The position numbers were made by a program, and so were the translations under genes. From positions 112,048 through 176,047 of the forward strand of contig NZ_SBHM01000009.1 in the NCBI RefSeq assembly GCF_004028095.1: 64,000 nucleotides of DNA, written 5' to 3'. The DNA is from Paenarthrobacter ureafaciens. Its GTDB lineage: Bacteria; Actinomycetota; Actinomycetes; Actinomycetales; Micrococcaceae. The notes beneath the pieces are model-generated. The model made no database searches. It worked only from the letters and a program-made list of their open reading frames with translations, and was not told where the DNA came from. Below are positions 35,646 through 46,807 of the stretch, piece after piece (positions within the stretch are counted from its first letter, which is position 1; each line of letters begins with the position of its first letter).

Positions 35646-36602
35646 TTATTCCCCCTTCGGGGTCAGCCGGAGCAAGCGACGCTGAAGCCAGGTGACCAGA
35701 GCGATCATCGCCATGAAGATGATCGATTGGGCGGCCGCATAGCCGAACTCCGAGTTGGCGAAGGTGCTGTAGATGCGTGTGGAGAGGATGTCCAGGGAGC
35801 TCTTGGGCGGATTGCCCGCGATGCCGAGGATCAGGTCGAACGCCTTGAACGATTGCACGGTGGTGTAAGCGACCACGATGGACGTTGCGGGTGCCACGAA
35901 GGGCCAGGTAATGGACTTGAACTGCTGCCACTTGTTTGCGCCATCCATCTCCGCGGCCTCGTAGAGTTCCCTCGGTATGGCCTGCAGTCCCGCAATGTAG
36001 ACCACCATCATCTGCCCGGCGTGGAACCAGACCTGCGTCACAGCTACCCAGTACAAGGCCTGGTTGTTGTCGCCCAGGTATGAGCCTTGGAGTCCTTCCA
36101 GGCCCACTGCACCCAGGACCGAGTTCGCCAGGCCGAAGTTGGGATCGTAGATGAACTTCCAGATGAACGCCACGGAGACGGAGGACAGGATGGTAGGAAA
36201 GAAGAACAGGGCTCGAAGCACGATGCTGCCGCGGGAGTTCTTTGTCAGGAGCAGCGCCAGCAGAAGCGAGAATACTGTCTGGGCGATGACGACCAGGAGC
36301 ACGAACTTCAGGTTGTTCGTCAGCGCGTTGGTAAACAACGAGTCCTTGGTGAACGCCCGGACGAAGTTGTCCACGCCCACGTAGTTGAACGCCGCCGAGA
36401 AGCCGTTCCAGTCAGTCACCGCGTACTGGAATGCCTGGAGGGTCGGCATCACCAGGAAGAAAGCGATGATGGCCACTGCCGGCAACGGAAACAGGTAGAG
36501 CGCAGGATTCACGCGCGTGGGGGACCGGCGCTTCTTCACCGGAGCCCCCGCTCTGCTGTCGGGTGCTTGCCGCTTGGCAGCCATTCCGGTGTGGGTGCTC
36601 AT
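35646..36602 (-). CDS. Carbohydrate ABC permease (MalF-like), probable sulfoquinovose importer
   Basis: 318 residues from the ATG at 36602, overlapping the binding-protein stop by 4 bp. A basic N-terminus (KKRRSPTRVNPALYLFPLP) precedes six helices; the EAA loop is LYEAAEMDGANKWQQFKSITWPF. It forms the heteromeric channel with the MalG-like subunit downstream. The longer frame to 36755 lies within the binding-protein gene and is a shadow. Confidence 0.88.
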   Translation of the reverse strand: MSTHTGMAAKRQAPDSRAGAPVKKRRSPTRVNPALYLFPLPAVAIIAFFLVMPTLQAFQYAVTDWNGFSAAFNYVGVDNFVRAFTKDSLFTNALTNNLKFVLLVVIAQTVFSLLLALLLTKNSRGSIVLRALFFFPTILSSVSVAFIWKFIYDPNFGLANSVLGAVGLEGLQGSYLGDNNQALYWVAVTQVWFHAGQMMVVYIAGLQAIPRELYEAAEMDGANKWQQFKSITWPFVAPATSIVVAYTTVQSFKAFDLILGIAGNPPKSSLDILSTRIYSTFANSEFGYAAAQSIIFMAMIALVTWLQRRLLRLTPKGE

Positions 36603-37888
36603 AGCCGTTCGTCCACGATCTTCTGTGCAGCTTCGGCCGCTTGCTGCGGGCTGGTGCCGGAGATGACGGCGGTGGCGCTGGCCTCCACGGCATTGCGGAC
36701 ATCCAGGTTCTGGAATTGGAACCGGGCGGCCAGCGCCGTCTTCTTGTCCAGCCACGGGCTCAGGCGCTTCAGGTCCGGGTTGGTGTAGTCAACATCCTTG
36801 ACGGCAACGTGCTGGGCCGTCTCATTGGCGTAATAGGCCGCGTTTTCGGGTTCGGACAGGAAATCGATCCAGGCTGCGGCTGCCGCCTGGTGCTTGCTGG
36901 CCGAGTTGACGCCGAGGATGAAGGTGGCGTTGTAGACGCCCTCGTATTTGCCGTTGCCGCCCTTGGAAGTGTTGGGGAAGACCAGTTCGATGGGGAACGA
37001 CGCGCCCAGGTTTCGGACGGCGGCGAGGTGGTAGGACCCAGTGGCCAGCATGGCTGCCTTCCCCTGGGAAAAGAGGTTTTGCGCCGGTTCCACAGCAGTA
37101 CCTGTGGCGTTGGCCTGCAGGAACGGGACCAGGTCCTTGTACTGGTTCAGCATGGTGATGAACCAGTCGTCCGTGCATTTGAGCTTGCCCTGTTCGATCT
37201 GGGCACACATGTCGTCCACGGGAGCGTTGTTGGCGATCATGCAGTTGAACAGCTGTCCGCCGTTACCGACGTCACCGCCGGGCCAGGAGATCGGCGTGAC
37301 GCCGGAGGATGCGAGCTTCTCGCACATGGCAAGGAAGGCATCCCAATCCTTCGGGGCCAGATCGGCGCCGGCCTTATCGAAAAGGTCAGTGTTCGCCATG
37401 GGCATCGGGAAAACTACCTGGTACGGCAAACCCAGCTGGTTCTCGCCCGACTGCCCGGCCGACAGCAAGCCCTTTTGGTAGTTGCCGACCGCCTTGCTGT
37501 TCTTGAGCTCCGTATAGATGCCGGCCTCTGAGAAGTTGGTGAACTGCGCCCCGCGGAAGGTGGCGAACGCATCACCGATTGCTGCGCCGCGGACCTTCTG
37601 CAGGCCCTGTGCGTTGTAGTCGTTGGAGGTCGAGATGTCCTGGACGACTTCCGCGCCGCTGTTCTTGGCAACGAAGCGCTTGATGAGCTCGTCGAACACT
37701 GCTTTGTCTTCGCCACGCCAGTGTGCGAATGAGACCTTGCCGGTGATGTCGCCGGTGGCCGGAGCTGAAGGGCCGGTGGCGCCACCCGGAGCTGTGGAAC
37801 CGCCGGGGCCCGCGCATGCGGCGGCGGTGGCGGTGAGGCCGAGGGCACCGAGAACGGCCATGGCTTGCCTGCGTGAAATCTGACTCAC
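36599..37888 (-). CDS. Extracellular solute-binding lipoprotein, probable sulfoquinovose-binding protein
   Basis: 429 residues. The signal SRRQAMAVLGALGLTATAAAC carries an RR pair and a lipobox with Cys25. The mature part fits family-1 sugar-binding proteins (VSFAHWRGEDKAVFDELIKRF at the start). It lies between the aldolase and two permeases in the sulfosugar operon, so it is the candidate counterpart of SmoF-type sulfoquinovosyl-glycerol binding proteins. Ligand specificity cannot be read from sequence here. Confidence 0.87.
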   Translation of the reverse strand: MSQISRRQAMAVLGALGLTATAAACAGPGGSTAPGGATGPSAPATGDITGKVSFAHWRGEDKAVFDELIKRFVAKNSGAEVVQDISTSNDYNAQGLQKVRGAAIGDAFATFRGAQFTNFSEAGIYTELKNSKAVGNYQKGLLSAGQSGENQLGLPYQVVFPMPMANTDLFDKAGADLAPKDWDAFLAMCEKLASSGVTPISWPGGDVGNGGQLFNCMIANNAPVDDMCAQIEQGKLKCTDDWFITMLNQYKDLVPFLQANATGTAVEPAQNLFSQGKAAMLATGSYHLAAVRNLGASFPIELVFPNTSKGGNGKYEGVYNATFILGVNSASKHQAAAAAWIDFLSEPENAAYYANETAQHVAVKDVDYTNPDLKRLSPWLDKKTALAARFQFQNLDVRNAVEASATAVISGTSPQQAAEAAQKIVDERL

Positions 37889-37946
37889 AATATTCTCCTC
37901 GTTGAGTGTTTGCTGTGCCTGGTTGGTGTTTGGGGGGACGTCGGTA

Positions 37947-38831
37947 TCAGGCGTTGGTTCGCTGGGCGGTTACCACTTCATCGACGACGGCGCAGAGCCG
38001 CTGCAGCCTCTGGACGGCGTCGGTGGACAGGGATTCAATGACATCGGGTGAGCCAATGCACGAGGCCCAGACCGCCCGTCCGGCCAGGAATCCACTGGCG
38101 CCTTCAAGGCAGGCCCAGCGGACGGCCTCCGGGAAGACGTCTTCGGGGACGCCCGATGAGAGCACCACCCACGGGCCGTCGATGGCTTTGCTGAGTTCGG
38201 CGCAGGCTGCGCGGACTTCGGCTTCGGAGGCCTGGCCCTTGAACGGGACCTCAGCCTTATAAAGGTCTGCGCCCAAGCTGCCCAGTTCCTTGGCTGCGGC
38301 CAGGATGCCGGCGTTCCAGTCGAAATCGCCACCTGCCAGCGGTTTGCGGGAGACGGGTTCGATGATGCTGATCAGCCCGGCGGACTTGCAGCTGTCCACG
38401 AATTCACGGACCATTTCCACGCGTCCTTCGGCGGGCTCGTCCGGGCGGTAGAGGACCAGCAGTTTCAGCGCTTTCGCGCCCAAGGCAGCGTACTTCCCGG
38501 GGTCCACCAGCTTGTCGATGGTTACTTCGCCCACCAGCTCATCGTGTGCGGACTCGAAGTGGTCGGCTGAAGCGATGAGCCCGCAGCCGGGGTCCACCAC
38601 CTTTGCTTCGATGGCCTGGTCCAGGGCGAACTGGCGGTCAATGAGGACGCCCGAGGCATAAGGGGTGAGGATTCGTGCGGCCGCAAGCTTGAAGTCCCGC
38701 AGGTCCTCGTCGGTCACGGGCTGGTCCGTGTGCTCGGCGAACATGTTGCGCATCGCCTCGCGCTGGTCAACGGCGAGCATGGCGAACGCGCCTGAGGGGC
38801 GTTGGAGGGCGGAAAGGTCGGTAGTGCTCAT
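37947..38831 (-). CDS. yihT: 6-deoxy-6-sulfofructose-1-phosphate aldolase (YihT-like)
   Basis: 294 residues, closely following E. coli YihT along its length: FAMLAVDQREAMRNMF near the start, ALKLLVLYRPDE (121-132), ISIIEPVSRKP (155-164), GADLYKAEVP with Schiff-base Lys192, WVVLSSGVPEDVFPEAVRWA and GASGFLAGRAVWAS. It cleaves sulfofructose 1-phosphate into dihydroxyacetone phosphate and 3-sulfolactaldehyde. It lies between the sugar kinase and the binding-protein gene, all same strand. Confidence 0.88.
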   Translation of the reverse strand: MSTTDLSALQRPSGAFAMLAVDQREAMRNMFAEHTDQPVTDEDLRDFKLAAARILTPYASGVLIDRQFALDQAIEAKVVDPGCGLIASADHFESAHDELVGEVTIDKLVDPGKYAALGAKALKLLVLYRPDEPAEGRVEMVREFVDSCKSAGLISIIEPVSRKPLAGGDFDWNAGILAAAKELGSLGADLYKAEVPFKGQASEAEVRAACAELSKAIDGPWVVLSSGVPEDVFPEAVRWACLEGASGFLAGRAVWASCIGSPDVIESLSTDAVQRLQRLCAVVDEVVTAQRTNA

Positions 38832-38861
38832 GGGCTGCTTCTTTCAGCTAGGGAGTTGAAC

Positions 38862-39746
38862 TTAGGTAAGTACTGGGGTGATGGTTTGGCGGGGAATCAT
38901 GGAGCGTCCGTCCAGTCCGGCGCAGGATGCGGACGCGGTGCGTCCTGCGAACGCAGCTGCTTCGGGGAGCGGAAGCCCTGCGGCGACAGCCGCGAGGATT
39001 GCTCCGTGGTAGACGTCGCCGGCGCCCAGAGTAGAGACGATGTCGGCGGGAGTTGCCGGCACGTGGAACGGCACGCCGCCCTTTTCAAGTCCCCAGGCGC
39101 CCTCGGAACCGGCTGTCGCGACGACGGCGGTGGCGCCGTCGTCGACGGCTTTTTGCAGGAGGGCTTCCGGCGAAAGGCCGTCGCCGTATTCGGCCTGCAG
39201 CCGCTCGATCGTCGGCACATACAGTGCTACGCCTTGCGGGCTGAAGGAGGGGATGGGGTTCCCGGCGTCGACACTGATGCGCAGGCCCGGCACGTGTGCG
39301 ACGGCGCTCCAGCCCAAGTGATCGACGTGGACCCAGGAAGCTGTTCCCAGAAGTTCATGGAACCGGCCGCCCTCGGGAAAGCGGACAGGAGGAACAGGCC
39401 GCGTGACGATTGCCCGGCTTTCGGTGGCTTTGCTGACCACAATCACGCTGGCGCCCGTCCTGGCATCCGGATTCCGGATGACCGCAGAGGTGTCAACACC
39501 CTCGGCTTCCAGGCCACTGATGATGCGGTCGCCCTCTTCGTCGGCGCCAACAACTCCTGCGAAAGCTGCACTGGCTCCGGCGCGGGCCGCGGCGACGGCC
39601 GCTGTGGCCGCGGGGCCGCCACCTGCCGTAGCAAAGTCGCTGGCAACGGTCCGGCTGTCGGCTGCGGGGTAGTCCTGCACCAGGGCGATGGAGTCCAATG
39701 TGGCACACCCGACGAAAAGCAGGGTCTCGGATGACAGTTGGGGCAC
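38862..39746 (-). CDS. yihV: PfkB-family kinase, probable 6-deoxy-6-sulfofructose kinase (YihV-like)
   Basis: 294 residues from a GTG at 39746 with GAGGTGG upstream. PfkB signatures: N-terminal GGGPAATAAVAAARAGASAAF and C-terminal STLGAGDVYHGAILA, containing the catalytic-base Asp of the GAGD motif. It would phosphorylate sulfofructose at C1 with ATP. Its neighbours (aldolase 30 bases downstream, divergent Gfo/Idh) fix the pathway role; by sequence alone it is a generic ribokinase-like sugar kinase. First gene of a nine- or ten-gene minus-strand operon. Confidence 0.8.
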   Translation of the reverse strand: MPQLSSETLLFVGCATLDSIALVQDYPAADSRTVASDFATAGGGPAATAAVAAARAGASAAFAGVVGADEEGDRIISGLEAEGVDTSAVIRNPDARTGASVIVVSKATESRAIVTRPVPPVRFPEGGRFHELLGTASWVHVDHLGWSAVAHVPGLRISVDAGNPIPSFSPQGVALYVPTIERLQAEYGDGLSPEALLQKAVDDGATAVVATAGSEGAWGLEKGGVPFHVPATPADIVSTLGAGDVYHGAILAAVAAGLPLPEAAAFAGRTASASCAGLDGRSMIPRQTITPVLT

Positions 39747-41028
<1,282 letters not shown>

Positions 41029-41036
41029 CTAGGATT

Positions 41037-41054
41037 GTGTTGGAATTACAACAC
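41037..41054. promoter_or_regulatory. Candidate DeoR-regulator operator
   Basis: GTGTTG-GAATTA-CAACAC is a perfect 6-bp inverted repeat 46 bases before the regulator start, and shares its half-site with the repeats between the kinase and Gfo/Idh genes. Autoregulation is inferred. Confidence 0.6.
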
Positions 41055-41099
41055 TCTGCCGCGCCGACCGTCGGTTTACGGGGCAGGAGAGGAGGAGCC

Positions 41100-41882
41100 A
41101 TGAGCGTCACACGGGAAGAGGCCGCGCTGACCCCGCGTCAGCGGACCATTCTGGACGAGCTCGGGCGGCGGGGGTTCCTTTCCACCACCGACCTGGCGGG
41201 GACTTTCGACGTGTCGGATATGACCATCCGCCGCGATACGCGCGCACTCTCCAAGATGGGGCTGGTCAAGGTGGTCCACGGCGGCGTGAGTGCCGTTGAA
41301 GGGCACGGCCAGAACGCTGACTTCGCCGCCCGCGCCCGGGAGGATGCTGCCGCGAAACGGCGCGTGGCCCGGACATGCGTGGATCTCATCGCCGAACGCG
41401 ACGCGATCATCCTGGACGCGGGAACAACCACGTACCAGATCGCGCAGGAACTGCCCGCGACCTTCACGGGCACGATCATCACCCATTCGGCTCCCGCAAT
41501 CCAGAGATGCCTGCAGCTGACGTCTGCCCGGACGATCTGCCTTGGGGGAGAGCTGCTCCTCGACAGCCAGGCCTTCAACGGTGCCATCACCGTCAGTGCC
41601 GCCGAGGGCCTGCATGCCAAAACAGCGTTCATTGGGGTCAGCGGGATCCATGACGAGGCTTTCTATATCGAACGGGACGTCGAACGTGCCACAAAGCTCG
41701 CCTTGATGGCGTCCGCGGAGCAAGTCGTGGTGGTTGCGACGCACCAGAAAATGCTCCGTTACGCCTTGGCGCGGCTGGCAGCGTTCGACGCCGTCGACAT
41801 CCTGGTCACGGATGCGCCACCGCCTGCGGAGATCATGACTGCGTTGGAGGCAGCAGGAGTGAGGCTGATAGTAGCCGCGTGA
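41100..41882 (+). CDS. DeoR-family regulator of the sulfoquinovose locus (CsqR/YihW-like)
   Basis: 260 residues from the ATG at 41100 with GAGGAG upstream. The DeoR HTH occupies residues 10-62 (LSTTDLAGTFDVSDMTIRRD, with HGG following). The C-terminal sensor has LDAGTTTYQIAQEL and GGELLLDSQAF motifs with the usual phosphosugar-binding residues. E. coli controls its sulfoquinovose genes with the DeoR protein CsqR (YihW); this gene has the same fold and lies between sqgA and the isomerase. Confidence 0.85.
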   Translation: MSVTREEAALTPRQRTILDELGRRGFLSTTDLAGTFDVSDMTIRRDTRALSKMGLVKVVHGGVSAVEGHGQNADFAARAREDAAAKRRVARTCVDLIAERDAIILDAGTTTYQIAQELPATFTGTIITHSAPAIQRCLQLTSARTICLGGELLLDSQAFNGAITVSAAEGLHAKTAFIGVSGIHDEAFYIERDVERATKLALMASAEQVVVVATHQKMLRYALARLAAFDAVDILVTDAPPPAEIMTALEAAGVRLIVAA

Positions 41883-42035
41883 CGGCTGCCTATCGGGTTG
41901 CTTGCTGACCTGGGGAGCTGCTCTCCGTATGCTCCGAAAACCGGGCCTGGTCCTGGTCCGGACCCGTTCCCGGTATGGGCTGTGCCCATGCGTTGATTTC
42001 CCACATCCTTTGAATGTCGGAAAATAAACTTTCTC

Positions 42036-42051
42036 TGGTGGATTTCCACCA
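42036..42051. promoter_or_regulatory. Palindrome in the isomerase promoter region
   Basis: TGGTGGA-TT-TCCACCA, 7-bp arms, about 63 bases before the isomerase start. It differs from the TGTGT/ACACA sites used elsewhere in the locus, so it may serve another regulator or be a short leader hairpin. Confidence 0.45.
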
Positions 42052-42113
42052 TCAAGCGTTAAGATCGAAGCAGGCCCTCGCTCAGTGGCCGCTAACTTAT
42101 TGAGGAGATGCAC

Positions 42114-43373
42114 ATGACGTGGCTGAACAGCGCCGCTCACGCACGTTGGCTTGAAACAGAAACAGACCGGCTCATCAACTTCGCTGCCGGTTCCAAGGTC
42201 TCCACCGGTTTCGGTTGGCTGGACAACTACGGCAAGGTTCAGGCCGACAAGCCGACCCACCTCTGGATCACGGCACGCATGGTGCACAGTTTTGCCATCG
42301 CCGCGCTGATGGGGCGCCCGGGAGCCGGTTCGTTGGCGGACCACGGCATTGCCGCGCTCAACGGGGCCTTCCATGATGAGGAGTTTGGCGGCTGGTACGC
42401 CGAGGTGGATGAGAACGGTCCCGTAGATGACACCAAATCCGGCTACCAGCACTCGTTCGTCCTCCTGGCCGCCGCCAGCGCTGTTGCAGCCGGCCGCCCG
42501 GGAGCGCAGGAGCTCCTCGAAGAAGCCCTGCGGATTGCCGACTCGAAATTCTGGGATCACGAATCCAACATGTGCTTCGACTCCTGGAACCGCGACTTCA
42601 CGGAAACCGAGGCCTACCGGGGCGGAAACGCCAGCATGCATTCCGTTGAGGCCTACCTCATCGTCGCTGACGTGACCGGCGAAAACCGCTGGATCGAACG
42701 CGCCCTGCACATCGCCGAGGTGTTGATCCACCAGTTCGCACGCAACAACAACTACCGCGTCTTTGAACACTTCGACCCGGAATGGAATCCGATTCCGGAC
42801 TACAACACCGACGATCGGGCCAGCCAGTTCCGCGCCTACGGCGGAACCCCGGGCCACTGGGTCGAGTGGGCCCGTTTGCTCCTCCACCTTCGTGCCGGCC
42901 TGGAGGCACGCGGCCTCAGCGTTCCGGACTGGCTTCTGGACGATGCCAAAGGCCTGTTCGACGCAGCCATCCGCGACGCTTGGCAGCCCGATGGCAACCC
43001 CGGGTTCGTGTACTCCGTGGACTGGGAAGGCAAGCCGGTTGTTACCTCCCGCATTCGCTGGGTCCCCGTAGAAGCCATTGGGGGCGCGGCAGCACTTTAC
43101 ATGGCCACCGGAGACCGGACTTACGCGGACTGGTACGAGCGGATCTGGGACCACGCCCGGGACTGGTTCATCGACTATGAGCACGGTTCCTGGAAGCAGG
43201 AATTGGACGAGCACGGCAACGTCGCCTCCACGGTCTGGTCCGGCAAGGCAGACGTATACCACTTGTGGCACTGCCTGGTGGTCCCGCGTCTTCCGCTGGC
43301 ACCCGGTTTGGCGCCGGCGCTGGCGGCAGGGCTGCTGGACTCGGGCCTCCGTTTCGGCAAAGCGGATAGCTGA
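42114..43373 (+). CDS. yihS: Sulfoquinovose isomerase (YihS-like, AGE superfamily)
   Basis: 419 residues from the second of two ATGs (42114), which is correctly spaced from TTGAGGAG and matches the YihS N-terminus. The alpha/alpha-barrel AGE fold closely follows E. coli YihS: FGWLDNYG near residue 28, [10 protein letters not shown], the [13 protein letters not shown] segment with a catalytic His near 175, [38 protein letters not shown] and the C-terminal [19 protein letters not shown] with the second catalytic His. It converts sulfoquinovose to sulfofructose. It ends the sulfosugar locus, on the plus strand with the regulator. Confidence 0.92.
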   Translation: MTWLNSAAHARWLETETDRLINFAAGSKVSTGFGWLDNYGKVQADKPTHLWITARMVHSFAIAALMGRPGAGSLADHGIAALNGAFHDEEFGGWYAEVDENGPVDDTKSGYQHSFVLLAAASAVAAGRPGAQELLEEALRIADSKFWDHESNMCFDSWNRDFTETEAYRGGNASMHSVEAYLIVADVTGENRWIERALHIAEVLIHQFARNNNYRVFEHFDPEWNPIPDYNTDDRASQFRAYGGTPGHWVEWARLLLHLRAGLEARGLSVPDWLLDDAKGLFDAAIRDAWQPDGNPGFVYSVDWEGKPVVTSRIRWVPVEAIGGAAALYMATGDRTYADWYERIWDHARDWFIDYEHGSWKQELDEHGNVASTVWSGKADVYHLWHCLVVPRLPLAPGLAPALAAGLLDSGLRFGKADS

Positions 43374-43508
43374 CCCGATTCCGGGAATCCAACGGGACCC
43401 GGCAAAGGCTGCTGCGTCAACCCCCGGCACCAGACATCACAGTGGGGAAGGCGGACCGGGGGATCATTTTGACTTTCCCCTGCCAAGGGACCGTCCTGCG
43501 CAGCTGGG

Positions 43509-43539
43509 CCGGGATGCCAGGCATCGCCTGGCATCCCGG
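43509..43539. terminator. Bidirectional terminator between yihS and ptsH
   Basis: CCGGGATGCCAGGC / GCCTGGCATCCCGG, a perfect 14-bp stem with an ATC loop, in the 184-base convergent spacer. It can end transcripts from both sides. Confidence 0.75.
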
Positions 43540-43557
43540 CGACCCGGCCGCTGTCAT

Positions 43558-43833
43558 CTATTCGGCGTCGTGGTCGGTCTCGAGGATCCTCGCCAAGCTG
43601 TCCAAGGCAGCGTCCGCGCCTTCGCCCTCGGCACGGAGGACCACTACATCGCCTTGGGCCGCCCCAAGGCTCATGAGGGACAGGATACTGCCGGCATCGG
43701 CCTGATCATCGGGAGTGCTGAGGCGGGCTATGGTGACATCGATGCCGAGTTCGGCGACGGCGTCCACAAAGATGGCGGCAGGCCGCGCGTGCAGGCCGAC
43801 GCTGCCGGCAATGGTGGCGGTACGTTCGGGCAT
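43558..43833 (-). CDS. ptsH: PTS phosphocarrier protein HPr
   Basis: 91 residues. Active-site His15 in GLHARPAAIFV and the Ser region GSILSLMSLGA (helix 2) are intact, as is the C-terminal HPr segment (GDVVVLRAEGEGADAALDSL). It passes phosphate from enzyme I to sugar-specific IIA proteins in the cytoplasm. It is last in the PTS operon, 42 bases after enzyme I. Confidence 0.92.
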   Translation of the reverse strand: MPERTATIAGSVGLHARPAAIFVDAVAELGIDVTIARLSTPDDQADAGSILSLMSLGAAQGDVVVLRAEGEGADAALDSLARILETDHDAE

Positions 43834-43875
43834 GGTTTTCCTTCTTTCGCTGGTCTTGGTTGATGCTTCGCGGGT

Positions 43876-45645
43876 TTAGAGCCCGAGTTCCGCCAGGACG
43901 GGGAGCCTGTTGCGGGCAGCCTTGCGGGCTGCGGCCGCGGACGGCGCCGCCAGGGCTTCCATGGCTATGCGTTGGGCTTGGACGAGGGTCACCGTCGGGA
44001 AGCGCGCGTGCGCTCATGGACAGTGACGCGGCACCGAGGCCAACCAGCACGACGGCGAGGGCGGGGTCCGCCGCTGCCTCGCCGCAGACTCCTACCGGTT
44101 TGGGTGCTCCCGTCATGGCGCTTGCCTGCGCCGCGCCGTCTGCAGCCAACTGGATGAGTTGCAGGACCGCCGGCTGCCATGGGTCGTTGAGTGTCGCGAG
44201 CGGACCGAGCTGCCGGTCAGCTGCCATCGCGTACTGGGTGAGGTCGTTGGTACCCAGCGAAGCGAAGATGACTTCCCGCAATATGGCGGACGCTGTCAGG
44301 GCCGCCGACGGCACCTCGACCATGACTCCGGGCGTCCTGAGTCCGGCAGAAGCGCACAGTGAGGCAAAACGGCGCGCCTCCTCCGCCGTCGAAATCATGG
44401 GGGCCATGACCTGTACGTCGGAACTGTGGGCTTCTGCTGCGGCGGCGATGGCCCTGAGCTGACGCTCAAGCACGCCCGGAGTGGTGGCGTCGGTGCGGTA
44501 GCCGCGGACGCCCAAGGCCGGATTGGGTTCTTCGAGGTTACTGAGGAACGGCAAGGGCTTGTCCGCCCCTGCATCCAATGTTCGAACCACTACCTTCTTG
44601 CGGGGAAGGCCGCGAACACGGCACCATACGCAGTGACCTGTTCGTCGAACGACGGCTCGGTGTCCCGGTCCAGGAAGCAGAACTCCGTCCTCAGGAGTCC
44701 CACGCCTTCGGCGCCCGCCCGGGCTGCCGCCCCGGCATCGGCTCCGTGACCCACGTTGGCGAGCAGCGGGACCGGCAGGCCATCGGCCAGGGTGTTGTTG
44801 CCGCCGAACGCAGGCAGGGAGTTTGCCTTGGTGGTCCATTGTTCGGCCGCTTGCAGCAGCTCGCCGTCCGGGTTGGTGCACACTGTACCCTCAGCACCGT
44901 CGACGTAGACGACCGTGCCTTCGGGGATGGACTCCACGCCCGGGGCGGCAACAACCGCCGGCAAGCCAAGTGCCCGGGCCAGGATGGCTGTGTGCGATTG
45001 CGGGCCTCCGCCGGAGGTGATGAGCGCCAGTATTTTGGCCGGATCCAACGTGGCGGTGTCTGCCGGTGCGAGGTCATGCGCGACGAGGATGAAGGGGACC
45101 TCGCATGTGGGAATGCCGGGCGCCGCCAGGCCTTGGAGCCCGGCTACGATTCGTGCCCGCACGTCCAGGACGTCCGCTGCGCGTTCGGCCATGTAACCGC
45201 CCAGGGCTCGTAGGGTTTCCGCCACCTCTGCGCCCGCTTCCCATACCGCCCGTTCGGCGCTGCGGGCACCGCCCGGGTTCGCGGGGGAGAGCCTGGCCAC
45301 CGCCGACTTCAGGAGCAGGGGGTCCGTGGCCATCCGTGCTGTGGACAGAAGGACTTCCTTGGCGTCGCCGTCGGTGGTGTCCGCACGAAGCCGAAGCTGG
45401 CCCTGTACGGATGCGGCGGCAGCCCTGATCCGCTCTCCTTCCGACTCCACCGTGGTTCCGGGAGGCATGCCGGCGTGCTCCGTCGGTTCGGCCACAGGCG
45501 AGGGCATGTGCTTGACCACGGCAACGACGCGTCCGGGTGCCACGCCAACACCCTTGATGGTCCGGGTCAGCGGCAACATCCGTTGATGGTGGTTGATGTC
45601 GGGCGTTGCGGTGGTGGTGGGTGCGGTGTCCAGTGGCTTCAGCAT
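43876..45645 (-). pseudogene. ptsI: PTS enzyme I, interrupted by two frameshifts
   Basis: Reading starts at the ATG at 45645 (7-bp overlap with tal). Frame one covers the HPr-binding and phosphohistidine domains, with the active His218 in GGGPQSHTAILARALG, up to AVFAAFP at about 44615. A missing base then requires a change of frame into KKVVVRTLDAGADKPLPFL and on to FASLGTNDLTQYAMAADR and GVCGEAAADP (PEP-binding domain). An extra base near 43998 shifts the end back to TVTLVQAQRIAMEALAA, finishing LAELGL at 43876. If real, the product stops after about 350 residues without the PEP site; if sequencing errors, the enzyme is complete (about 588 residues). Confidence 0.85.
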
Positions 45646-46754
45646 GAACGTGCCTTGTCGAGGGCGGATCGGGTGGAGGCCAGGAGGTCATTCCAGCTGG
45701 CGGCGAATTTTTCCAGGCCATCGCGCTCGAGGTGCGTTACGACGTCGTGGTAGGAAACGCCCGCCGCCTCGAGGTCTTCGAAGACAGTGCGCGGTTCGTG
45801 ATACCTGCCGGTGAGTGTGTCCCCGGTGATGACGCCGTGGTCGAAGGTTGCCTCGAGGGTCTTCTCCGGCATGGTGTTCACGACGCCTGCGGCCACAAGT
45901 TCGGTGACGTAGAGCGTGTCGGGATACGCCGGGTCCTTGACGCCGGTGGAGGCCCAGAGGGGTCGCTGCCTTCGGGCGCCTGCGTCGGCCAAGGCCTTCC
46001 AACGTTCGGTGGAGAACAATTCCACGTAGGCCTGGTAGGCAAGACGCGCGTTGGCCACACCGGCACGTCCTTTGAGGGACAGCGCCTGCGGCGAGCCGAT
46101 GGACTCGAGCCGTTTGTCGATTTCGGTGTCCACCCGGGAGACAAAGAATGATGCAACGGAGTGGATCGTGGAGAGGTCGTGGCCGTTGTCCCGGGCTTGT
46201 TCCAATCCGGTTTGAAACGCGTTGACCACTGCGTGGTAGCACTCGAGGGAGAAGATCAGAGTCACGTTGACGCTGATTCCCTCCGCCAGCACAGTCTTGA
46301 CGGCCTCAAGGCCGGCGAGGGTTGCCGGGATCTTGATCAGGACGTTGTTCCTGTTGATCTTCTTGTACAGCTCCGTCGCTTCGGCGATTGTGCCTTCGGT
46401 GTCCCACGCCAAGCGGGGGTCGACTTCGATGGATACCCGACCGTCCACGCCATCAGTGGCGGCGGCGATCGGAGCCAGGAGGTCGCACGCCTCCACGACG
46501 TCCGACGTCGTGAGCTCCATAACAGTCTCTTCGGCGCTGGCGCCGGCTGCTGCGTGCGCCGCTATTGCGTCGTCGTAGCCGGTGCCGGAGGTGATGGCGG
46601 CCTGGAAGATCGAAGGGTTGGTGGTGACGCCGACGACGTTCCTGCGGTCCATGAGCTTCTGCAGATTGCCCGACCGTAGTTGCCTGCGGGAGAGATCATC
46701 GAGCCAGATGGAAACGCCGGCGTCTGCCAGTTGCTGAGTGGGTGTTGTGGTCAT
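45639..46754 (-). CDS. tal: Transaldolase
   Basis: 371 residues from the ATG at 46754 (full-length actinobacterial TalB form). [12 protein letters not shown] near residue 43, [16 protein letters not shown] with the Schiff-base Lys, and [15 protein letters not shown] identify the enzyme of the pentose phosphate pathway. It lies between the PTS IIC gene and ptsI in one operon, so it is dedicated to the imported sugar, whose breakdown presumably enters the pentose phosphate pathway. Confidence 0.92.
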   Translation of the reverse strand: MTTTPTQQLADAGVSIWLDDLSRRQLRSGNLQKLMDRRNVVGVTTNPSIFQAAITSGTGYDDAIAAHAAAGASAEETVMELTTSDVVEACDLLAPIAAATDGVDGRVSIEVDPRLAWDTEGTIAEATELYKKINRNNVLIKIPATLAGLEAVKTVLAEGISVNVTLIFSLECYHAVVNAFQTGLEQARDNGHDLSTIHSVASFFVSRVDTEIDKRLESIGSPQALSLKGRAGVANARLAYQAYVELFSTERWKALADAGARRQRPLWASTGVKDPAYPDTLYVTELVAAGVVNTMPEKTLEATFDHGVITGDTLTGRYHEPRTVFEDLEAAGVSYHDVVTHLERDGLEKFAASWNDLLASTRSALDKARSC

Positions 46755-46807
46755 GGGGGTCCTAGCAAAGATTGAACGGTTATTGGGTTTGGCCTGGTGT
46801 CCGGGCA

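Noticed and set aside
41076..43430. 784-codon minus-strand open frame across the DeoR and isomerase genes
   Set aside because: It is antisense to two strongly supported genes, has low-complexity composition and no family features; long antisense frames are common in GC-rich DNA.
44600..44640. Programmed ribosomal frameshift in ptsI
   Set aside because: No canonical slippery heptamer, and a second, opposite shift would also be needed near 43998; mutation or sequencing error is simpler.
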